Source: Hygrocybe punicea (Eukaryota > Basidiomycota > Agaricomycetes > Agaricales > Hygrophoraceae). Taken from it: DNA of 64,000 bases. Of the stretch, positions 10,060 to 19,100 are shown one piece after another. Where the stretch lies: NCBI GenBank assembly GCA_963556145.1, contig OY744463.1, forward strand, positions 1,116,001 to 1,180,000, written 5' to 3'. The first letter of the stretch is position 1. Every line of letters begins with the position of its first letter. The notes under the pieces were generated by a model. The model was not told the origin of the DNA and made no database searches. It saw only the letters and a program-made list of their open reading frames with translations. Made by a program: the position numbers and the translations under genes.

Positions 10060-11299
10060 ACGTACCTCATCAATCAGTGCCCTTTTCCTCATTATGTACG
10101 AACCATGGGCCTTGACGGCAGACCTGTCAAAGTTGTCAGTGGACCTTAGCGACCCAGATCAACCCCTACAAGTGATCACCAAGCTGTCAAAAAAACCAGA
10201 ACGGACTGGAGCGGCGATGTACCAATGTATCCAGTCGGGGAACTGCATACGTGCATTCTTTGCAAGTTACCTCGGTGATAAGACAACTACAGGTATGTGC
10301 TGACCAGGTTCACTGTTGACAAGCTCATATTGCTTATCCACAGCGATGTTATCTACGAATCGCTTTTGTTGCCATAACCACTCTGACACCGGCTTCGATC
10401 TCACTCAATTCTTCCCAGGAACATTTTTAATGGCACAGAACTTCACGTTCGTCGAGCAAGTCTTCCACGCATCCACCACAAGACCGAAATATCGGCCAGT
10501 GAAAGAGCGCGAACCGCTGAAGGCACTTTTATATGCATGGCGTTCACGTTCACACCGTGCTGATCAATATCGAGCTGTCCGTCAGATCTCGTGGATACTT
10601 ACTGATGCCGAAATAAAATTGATCTCAAAAACACTCAAGACAAAGCTCCGTACAATTGATGACCTCAGGACGTTGTTGGATGCCCGTGAAGACTGGGCTA
10701 GTGAATGGAGTGCACAGGTAGTGGGTGAAATTCACTTGTTTGATTCATAATTACATATCATCCGTGTCCAAACTCATAGCTACCGCTGGTAATTCATCAT
10801 CCTCTGTCAATGCTGCAGCCTCATCTAAGTTCCCTTCCATCATGCACACAAGTTTCTTGTTGAATGTTGCCAGGCTTGACGACACGAGTTTTCGTTCCCC
10901 TGACTCAATGTAGTGTTGCCGTAGTTCAGTTCCGAACCTAGCCGAACCCGGTTCAAACCCCGAACCGAACCCGGGGTTCAGTCTAAGTTCAGCCAAATGC
11001 TGAACCGGACCGCGGGTTCGGTTCAGGGTTTCGAGGCTGGCCGGATTTCCTGAACGGCTCCAAACCGCGTCCAAACCGCGAACGCGGATATTTTTAAGGA
11101 ATTTATTTCATTTGTTTTTCATATTTCTTTACTTACCATTTCGTGTTAAACGGTATCATGTGACCGGCCGTAGTAGCTTTCACGCGACACAGCAACATCA
11201 ACGCGGATTGAACACAACACAATTTGTGTTGTGTTCCTCAAGGTAAGTTTCCTTTGTTTCTTAACTTTACTAATGTTATTTGCGACAGGCAAATCGACA

Positions 11300-11612
11300 A
11301 CCACGGCAACGACAACCACGACGCCCAGCAGCAGCAGCAGCAATGTCGGCAGCAGCAGCAACAGCGGCAGTGGCAATGGCAACAGCAGCAGCAGCAGGAG
11401 CGCAGCAGCAACAGCAGCAACGGCAACGGCAACGGCAACGGCAACAACAGCAGCAGCAGCAGCAGCAGCAACGGCCACGACAGCAGCAGCAGCGCCGGCA
11501 GCGGCAGCAGCGGCAGCAGCAGCAGCAGGAGCGCAGGAGCAACAGCAGCAACGGCAGCAGCAGCAACGGCGGCAACAGCAGCAGCAGCAGCAGGAGCGCA
11601 GCAGCAACAGCA

Positions 11613-11653
<41 letters not shown>

Positions 11654-12066
11654 AACAGCAGCAGCAGCAGCAGCAGCAACGGCCACGACAGCAGCAGCAG
11701 CGCCGGCAGCGGCAGCAGCGGCAGCAGCAGCAGCAGGAGCGCAGGAGCAACAGCAGCAACGGCAGCAGCAGCAACGGCGGCAACAGCAGCAGCAGCAGCA
11801 GCAACGCTGGCAGCAGCAACACCGGCAGCAGCAGCAGCTGCTGCTGGTGCATCAAGCCCCAACCTCACCATCAGCGGCGGCAACAACAACGGCAACCACC
11901 ACCACGACGGCCAGCAGCAGCAGCAGCAGCAGCAATGCCGGCAGCAGCAGCAACAGCGGCAGCGGCAACGGCAACAGCAGCAGCAGGAGCGCAGCAGCGA
12001 CGGCAACGGCAGCAGCACCAGCAGCACCAGCAGTGGCAGCGGCAGCAGCAGCAGCAACAGCACCAG
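11300..12066. repeat. Imperfect CAG/CAA triplet array in E1
   Basis: Long runs of CAG interspersed with CAA, CGG and GGC. All six frames are open in places, but composition explains this; no protein is claimed. Confidence 0.9.
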
Positions 12067-12090
12067 ACGGCTCCCCCGTAGCCCAACTTC

Positions 12091-12140
12091 CTCGCGAAGC
12101 GTAGCGCCGTATCAATTGATACGTGCCTGCCATTCGCGAG
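12091..12140. repeat. Nested palindrome of E1
   Basis: The outer arms CTCGCGAA and TTCGCGAG enclose the perfect inner palindrome CGTATCAATTGATACG. Equivalent structures occur in the three relatives (54650-54699, 55194-55232, 57001-57049). Confidence 0.8.
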
Positions 12141-15100
12141 GAGAACGGAGCTCAGGGGTGAGCCAACCTCGGTCTGGGGTTCAGACCGCGTCTGAACCCC
12201 AGACCGAACGCGAAGAGACGGTTCAAAGCCGTTCGGGTCCAGGTTTGGCCATGCGCCAAACCGGACCCGAAGTTCAGTTCGCGGTTCCGCCAAAAAGGCT
12301 CGGAACCGGACCGAACTGAACTTCGGCAACACTAACTCAATGAGATCGGGCACAACCTTCTGTTGTTCATTCCCGTTTCGTCCTGATTGGTAGTTGTCGA
12401 GGCCAAGTTCATGAACCTTGTTAGCGACTCTCCAAACGAGAAGCGAAGTGTTGGGGGTTGTATGTGTTTTTCCTTCATACACTCCACCGAGCACTGATGT
12501 TACTTGTTTCTTGACGTGCTGGAGCTGAAGGACAGTGCTGGAAATGTCACCCAACCTGTCCCAGTTTGCGCGAACACCTTTTGCGACGAAAAAAAGCTGT
12601 GCAACACCCTTCACCAAACTCCAGTGTGTAAGAACACTGCTGACGCACCTTGAGGTAACCAATTAAGTGTTTGATGTTAAGATCGACTGCCATGAAGTGT
12701 CGGGGCAGTCCTGAGACGTTCACAAGCATGTTGTCTCGCATAATGTCACTGATAATAATCAGCGCAAATTTAATTTAATTTAATATGAGCTCACGCGAAT
12801 TTTGGTGTCCAAATGTACTTGAGACTAGCTAGAAAGTGTAAGATCTCAGTACAGTAATTATTCGAGCCTGCGCCACGAAAGATCTTCGCCAGTGAGGGAA
12901 GAAGATCCTCGACCTGACCAAAGTCGCCCTGAGAGATTGCCTGTGTGAGTTCCATGACGTAGAGAAGGTCTCGAGAGAGCAAGAGAATGTTTTGGTGGGC
13001 AAGGTCCTTGAGAGGATCTGGTGCATTCGGGTAGGGGGGTTTGAGTGGGTCTTTGGCTTTTGCACCTTTTCGCCAGGTTTCCATTGGTGTAGAACACTTC
13101 GTTAAGACATTCTGTGCGCGACGCAGAAGATCTTGTGCACTTGGGTTCGTTTTTGCGAAGTTGTCGAAGTCACCAAGTTCTTCTCGCCAGCCATTGAGGA
13201 TCGTTCCATGGAGAATCTGTGTCAGAGCAGCCAGTAATGTGTGGTAGTCCGGATGCTCGCCACCAAGCCGTGCCTTCTCCATGAGAGCAAAAAAGTATGT
13301 TAGACTTCCAGTTTGGTGAAGCGAACCACGGTGGACATGCAGGAGTGCCCACGCCAAGTTTAAGCAAAGGTGAAAAAGACCAAACGCAAGCTGAAAGATG
13401 TCCCGCCGGGACCAGGGATTGATGTCATTGATTCGCGAGACTTGCCCTCCACGGATACGAGCATTTGTTGATTGGTCATTCACACTCGGAATCGCGTTTT
13501 GACTGAGTGTCTTCGTATCCAGGCCAAGCTGCACTTGGTAAGTGTCATCGTGGACTGCAAGATTTCCCGCTATCGACGACTCATCAATAGTTGTTGTACG
13601 AAGCGGGTATTGGTTTGTTTTTTCTCCAGGAGGCATCGGTCGTTGAGGAATGGGCTGAAGATTTGGGTCACCTGCATACTTTTCAAACGACTTGCAGTAC
13701 CGGCAGAGAATCTGGGTGATAATGACAGAAAACTGATGATCGAGGGTCTTGATTTGCTCCAAACTGAGATGGAGGTCCATATTTGACAACCCCTTGAAGG
13801 TTTTGTAACGACCAATGATGGGCGCAAGTACCAGGTCCTCGGGTCTGGCATTCCAAAGCGTATAGAGAATCCCAAAGGTTCCGGATCTGACCTTGGCAGG
13901 CGTTAACGATCCGCGTTGTTCAACAAAGTTTGAGGTGCTGATGTTGATATTATCATAACAGAACATATGCGGAATGGTGGCAGCTTGCTTTGCAAAAGAG
14001 ATGCATCGCTGGCTGAGGTGTGATAGAAGGGTCCTGATACTGTCATAACTTGAAGATATGGTCAAACCGCAGCGGAACAGGGCGTCAATCGTTTTCTTTG
14101 AGGATCCTGTACTCCAGAGGAAGAGGCCAAAGACAGCTTGAAACTTGATGGATCTATTTGAGCGTTGGTAGGCTAGCTGAGCAACAATGATATTGCAGAC
14201 CTGGCGTGTTTGAGCGACGAAAGGGGATATCATGATAAATCAATTGAGACTCACAGTTTCCGGGTCTTTGATTTTGTTCTTTGATTTTGCTTCTTCCGTC
14301 TGAGCAGCAGCTTGTAGAACGCGCTGTAGTGTTGGACATAACAGGATTGCTGGCCCAAGAGTTGTGTCGAGTTTCCAGTCTAGAATCAGCTCCGGAGTGA
14401 CATTCTTCACACCTGTCAGGGAGAGCTCCTTCGCAACTTGGTCCATTTCGGCATAAACGATGGAGCAGATTGAGTCGACGGCATGAGGGCGCATCCAGTT
14501 CAAGATCCAGTCATGGCCTTTTGGGTGCGCAAAGATCCTATTGAGAAGAAGTGTAGTCTTTGCAGAGCTCCGAGAGAACCATTGCAGCCGATAGCTTTCA
14601 TATATGTCTTGTTCCGGGTCAAGTAGATCTAGAAGGAAATCCAGAGGTGTCCGGTGAGCGCTATCAAGCATCGTCAAGATTCCCTGCTTGCATTCCTTCC
14701 AAGAGTTTTGTGGTAAAGCAGCACTTCGGATTGTCTTGTATGTACGCATTCCGGACGCTAGTAATGTCGGCTGATTTTCTTTTGTGCTCGAAGACAACTC
14801 CAGAAGCAAGGGGCCGGGTTCGTCGTCCTTTCGGATTGGGGACATACCCAGGAAATCTTCAGGCATTGTGTATAGTGAATAGTCATCTAGAGAGTCCCTT
14901 GGTGTCTCCAGGATTGACGATTGCACTGACGACGGACTCGGGTGAGTGGTTAGCCCAGGCCTTGAGTTCTCTCCAAGGAACCCTTGACTTGACGGATTCC
15001 AGGCTCGGAAGACCGGAGCAGGTGTCCAGGGACTCATCAGAAACATTCCAGGCTGCGAGGATTCTTGAGTTTGCCCTGCAGAACTTGGCCCGGGTGTGTT

Positions 15101-15363
15101 CGTGTTAGCTGTTCCAAAGTCCAATTTTTGTCCCAGTTCGATGGCTTTGTGTCTTGTCTTGTCCCGTTTCTTCTTAGGCGCGTTTGGATCAACACAGATG
15201 AAGGGGTCATTTGCGTGGGGACGTTTCATGGTACAGGATAAAAAGATGTATTATTTCGATGTGAAGGATATTCGATCATAATCGACACCTATGATATTTT
15301 CGCCACACGTGATGAATTTCCTTTTTGAGTCTGACCTAATGTGGTAGGTGTGGATTACATGGT

Positions 15364-15435
15364 AATTCAAGCTCAGATCTCCCAGGCTCTCTATCGAGGT
15401 TTACCGGTTTAGAAGAGAGCCTGGTCACGAGGCTA
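15364..15435 (-). repeat. Right terminal inverted repeat
   Basis: The mate of 1831-1907 at the outer end of the DUF6589 gene, 135 bp upstream of its start codon. The promoter of DUF6589 must lie within or next to it. Confidence 0.75.
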
Positions 15436-15626
15436 CCTCATTGCGGGGTTTTGGTGTGGCACACACTTTTGTTCGGACTAGCGACAATGCACTGGAGTGG
15501 TGAGCGGAACGTTGGGTTTTGTACAGGGAAAATCCCGCCAGCAGCTTGGTTTCCTTCCACATTCTCTCAGTACGTATAGTATAGCAAAAGAGCAATTTGA
15601 AAACAAAAACTAGAAACTCTGTAGAA

Positions 15627-15889
15627 GCAGAGAAACCGGATAGCAGCCCGAGAAACACGACACTGGCGGTACAGTAATAGCAAACAAACATACGACGCGG
15701 TATAGTAACATTGACAGCAGGAAACCGATTCAGATAGCACAAGGAACTGCAAAAACATGAAGTGGCTAGTAGTAGTAGCAGCAGAGAAACCGGATAGCAA
15801 CCCGAGAAACACGACACTGGTGGCACAGCAATAGCAAACAAACATACGACGCGGTATAGCAAAACAAGAAAACATTGACAGCAGGAAAC
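15627..15889. repeat. Two-copy direct repeat, ~100 bp units
   Basis: The units at 15627-15725 and 15781-15889 match closely (period 154 bp); the second carries about 10 extra bases. No coding function is visible. Confidence 0.85.
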
Positions 15890-15947
15890 GTTGAGACCAG
15901 CGCGCGAAAACGCGTGACGACTGTCACGTGTCACGTAACACTCTATC

Positions 15948-16063
15948 AATAACTTGAACCATGTACAGCGTGGGGCTGTGAGTATAGGTTCAATTGAAGG
16001 CGCCTAATAACTTGAACCGTGTACAGCGTGGGGCTGTGAGTATAGGTTAAATTGAAGGCGCCT
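15948..16063. repeat. 58-bp tandem duplication upstream of the ABC gene
   Basis: Two head-to-tail 58 bp units differ at two positions. Each contains TTCAATTGAA-like and AGGCGCCT palindromes. They end about 90 bp before the ATG of the ABC transporter, so they lie in its likely promoter. Confidence 0.85.
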
Positions 16064-16154
16064 ATCGCAGGTTCTGCGTTCGCTCTGTTTTGCTCTCGCA
16101 GCCTCTGTGCCAATGGGGGCCTGAATAATTTTGCTAATAAACAGCTTTTATGCA

Positions 16155-19100
16155 ATGCCCGCACTCTTCTTCCGACAATTTGGCGCACTGTTCTGGAAAA
16201 ATTGGATCGTACTTTCGAAACACCCTTTTGTGCGTGCGGTCCTAGGCTTTGTGGTAGCTGAATTGATCGTCATGCTGGACAGCTCAATATCTTGAGATGC
16301 TTCGTCTTACCGGTTGCATACGGAGTCTTCCTTGCTGTAGCTCAGAGTTTTCTCGTAAAGCAAAACAATGTCTGTTATTAGCATCGGTGGTTCAAAGGCT
16401 GACATCTGTGTTTCAGTATGGGCTTGGTTCGGCGACACCTGTTTCAAGGCTCGCGGACGAGTTTGACGGCTCTCTTGCATTGGTATGGGCGGATGATACG
16501 CCCGGCATTGGCGTGCCAACTTCGGACGATATTATGTCACTGATTACAGCCGGCTTCTCCGCTTCTCAATTGCAAGCAGTCAAGAAGTTGGATGACCCAA
16601 ACGAGATACCGGTGACATGTCCTCAGAACTTCAATGGAGTTTCGGAATGTTATGCCGCAATTATTTTTGAATACATACCGTTGGACGAAGACTCCTCAAA
16701 TTTCCAATATACTATCAGAGCGGATGTAGGACTATCCTACATCAATGTCATGCGTCATACGTCCGACTTTGAGAAACGAGTGCTTCCGTTGCAGTGGGCT
16801 GTAGATCAGGTTAGTAGCATTTCACCTTCACGTAGAGTATCGATTGACCTTTGCTTCCCTGACGCCAGGCGTTCATTAAACTGAAGACCGGCTCTCAAAT
16901 TTCGACTCCTCTTGAGTGGCCATTTACACGAGAAACAAATGAAGAGCAAGCTACAGCATTGCGCCTCAGTAAGCCCTGAGGCGTTTCCTGGTATCTAGAT
17001 TGAGCCACATCATTATACAGGTTATATTAGAGGCTTGCGAACCTTGCTTGTCTTAGCTCTGTCCGTGATAACAGATTTCACCTCTAAATACCACTTATGG
17101 TTTATTCTTTCTAGCTTCGTTGCCTATATTGGCGTTGCATACCAACTCCCTGGCGCATTTTCTAGTGAACGGGCTAATCTTCTAACATCACACATGAAGG
17201 CTATGGGACTTCTTGATTCCGCTAGAATCATGTCTGTCTCCATTAATTCTCAAAGAAACGTCCGCTAACAGAGATACCTAGCTCCTGGCACCTTAGTATA
17301 TCTTTGGCATATTTTCCAGCGTGGATCATTGTCGCCATAATCTGGCGATATCGTATCTTCACAGCCACCAGTGTTCCTTTAGTTCTTGTTGTCCACCTTC
17401 TCTGCGGCCTCTCATTGGCTAGCTGGTCTTTCTTTATTGCCGTCCCATTTGGAAAGAGCCCTCAATTAGCAGCGATATTGTCAACGTTTCTGGCAATTCT
17501 TTCTGCCGTCTTCGCCCTTGTTCTTGGTAAAATCCATTCTGGCCTGGCATGCGTCTTTACGATCATATTTCCACCTAGTTTTTACGTATTTGCCATTCGT
17601 GCCATTTGTGGATTCGAGAATCATGAAATTCCCACTAATGCTTTGCTCGGAGATCCTGATAACCACTTGCGACTACTTCCTTTGATGATTGTGGCTATGG
17701 TATGTCTTCTATTCTATCGTGGTTCACCTGCTTATCGAGTTTAGGTCAACATATTTTTATGGCCATGTCTTGCAGTGTTATGGGAACGCAACCTGTATGA
17801 CGCTCGCGATCCGTCGAGAAGTTCATGGATTCGCTGGAAGAGGGCGGGAGATGAAAATTTAAGCACAAGTCCAGACATTGCTATCTCGATCCGGAACTTG
17901 CAGAAAACCTTTTCCACATTTATGTTCCGTGGCGATAGCCTAGTAACTGCAATATCCGACCTGAGCTTTGACATACCGAAATTTGGCGTCTTTGTGCTGC
18001 TGGGCTCGAACGGGTGAGTGTTGGTGTGATTGGAGGACGTTGATGTGTTGACATGAGTACAGTGCGGGAAAATCGACAGTTCTTTCTATCCTCGGAGGCT
18101 TGATCGGTCGTACACGTGGTTCAGTCGCTTTTGAAGGAGGGGTCGCCAGGCCTCCCCGCGGAACTATTGGGATTGTGCCACAGAAGAATGTCTTGTTCTC
18201 GGAACTTTCATGCTACCAGACATTGCGTGTGTGGCGTGCTGTAAAGTGGTCCAATAGTTCTGCGGAAGATGAAGATCTCCTGCAGCTGTTGCGGGATTGT
18301 GATCTGGAAAACAAAATCTATGCCAATGCAAATACGTTGTCTGGAGGACAAAAACGGAAATTGCAGCTGGCCATTGGTCTAACTGGAGGATCGAAGAGTG
18401 CGTCTGCTTTATCTGTTTTCCTTCACTAACCTGATAGCGCTCTCCCCTAGTTGTTCTAGTCGACGAGGTGAGCTCGATGACTCCTTCTGGCTCGTTAGAG
18501 TAAAGCGAATTTTTTTACAGTGTACATCCGGTATTGATCCTCTGTCGCGGCGAGCCTTGTGGCGAACTCTCACTTCATTTCGAAATGAAAGAACAATTGT
18601 GTTTACGACACACGTGAGCAAGGCTGATCGCATCTTGTTCTCTTTATTCTCACCTTCATCTACTACGCAGTTTCTGGATGAAGCGGATCTTTTGGCGGAC
18701 AATATCGCAGTTTTGGCAATTCCCGGGAAGTTGGTTGCTGAAGGTTCTCCTGTGATCCTGAAGCGTGACCTCGGGTCGGGTTATAACGTGCAAGTGACCT
18801 ACAAAACAAGTTCATCTTCAGATAAGGATCGGATTCCTCCCCACGATGAACTCCTTCAACGCATACGCACCATTGCTCCTGACACTCACATTTCTGAGTT
18901 TGCACCTCACAAAGTTTTGTATCAACTCAACTCCAAGGACTCAGCAACAGTTGAACAGGTTCTCCGACTGATCGACTCCGAAAGAGGAAACTTTGGCGTC
19001 GCCTCTTGTGACGTCCATGGAACTTCCATAGAGGAAATATTCTTGGATCTTATGAACCAATCCGAGCACCCTGACCCTAGCGAGAAGAGTTGTAGCCCAA

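Larger units (their letters stand above)
2038..10750 (+). pseudogene. RecQ-like DNA helicase, split by an LTR element
   Basis: A superfamily-2 ATP-dependent helicase. Exons are 2038-2406, 2455-2532, 2580-3257, 3307-3399 continuing at 10064-10292, and 10344-10750, giving about 617 aa. Walker A AGAGSGKT lies at residues 88-95, the DEAH box at 195-198, and a motif VI-like GGRGGR ends at 406. After the insert the frame resumes with a RecQ-type zinc-binding stretch (CIRAFFASYLG, then CC.NH). The LTR element entered exactly after the R406 codon with target ACGT duplicated (3396-3399, 10060-10063). The second intron has GA instead of GT at its donor (2533-2534), a likely earlier splice defect. The stop codon (10748-10750) touches the stop of the opposing DUF6589 gene. 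Confidence 0.85.
10911..12334 (+). mobile_element. hAT-type non-autonomous element E1 with CAG repeats
   Basis: The termini are TAGTGTTGCC and its inverse GGCAACACTA, flanked by an exact 8-bp duplication ACTCAATG (10903-10910, 12335-12342), the hAT signature. Subterminal parts are rich in GGTTC/GAACC repeats. The core (about 11300-12066) is almost entirely CAG/CAA-type triplets, which gives long spurious open frames on both strands. No transposase is encoded. Relatives are at 53514, 54997 and 56859. Confidence 0.9.
10751..15229 (-). pseudogene. DUF6589 protein, split by a hAT-type insert
   Basis: Exons on the minus strand are 15229-14255, 14200-12795, 12748-12649 and 12596-12335 continuing at 10902-10751. 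Once the insert is removed they give 964 aa with all junction phases consistent. The region around FCYDNINIS (Asp about residue 408) and the C-terminal SGLPRHFMAVDLNIKHLIG (Asp about 816) fit the DUF6589 family expanded in basidiomycetes. These acidic residues are candidate metal ligands of a transposase-like fold, which is inference. The N-terminal 300 residues are disordered and Ser/Pro-rich with a basic KKKR patch. The insert at 10911-12334 truncates the last ~50 residues. The stop at 10751 abuts the helicase stop, which suggests a co-inherited gene pair. Confidence 0.8.
1831..15435. mobile_element. Candidate RecQ-DUF6589 DNA transposon (with nested inserts)
   Basis: The two outer ends are imperfect inverted repeats: left arm 1831-1907, right arm 15364-15435. 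They begin TAGACCTGTGACC and TAGCCTCGTGACC (read inward) and both finish with AGATCTGAGCTTGAATT. The arms are flanked by the direct repeat CCTCATTGC (1822-1830 and 15436-15444; identity extends to 12 bp), a 9-bp target duplication. Inside are two convergent genes, a RecQ-like helicase and a DUF6589 protein. Removing the LTR element with one ACGT (6664 bp) and the hAT insert with one target copy (1432 bp) leaves about 5.5 kb. Helicase-bearing Academ-type transposons (AcademH) are a known possible relative, but I cannot confirm that link here. Confidence 0.7.

Noticed and set aside
11224..12319. Long open frames on both strands (up to 362 codons) rich in Gln, Ala, Ser, Leu or Cys
   Set aside because: They are the six readings of a CAG/CAA array inside a hAT-type element; no domain, no start context and no consistency between copies.
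15627..15889. CRISPR-like direct repeats
   Set aside because: Only two units of ~100 bp in a clearly eukaryotic sequence; an ordinary local duplication.
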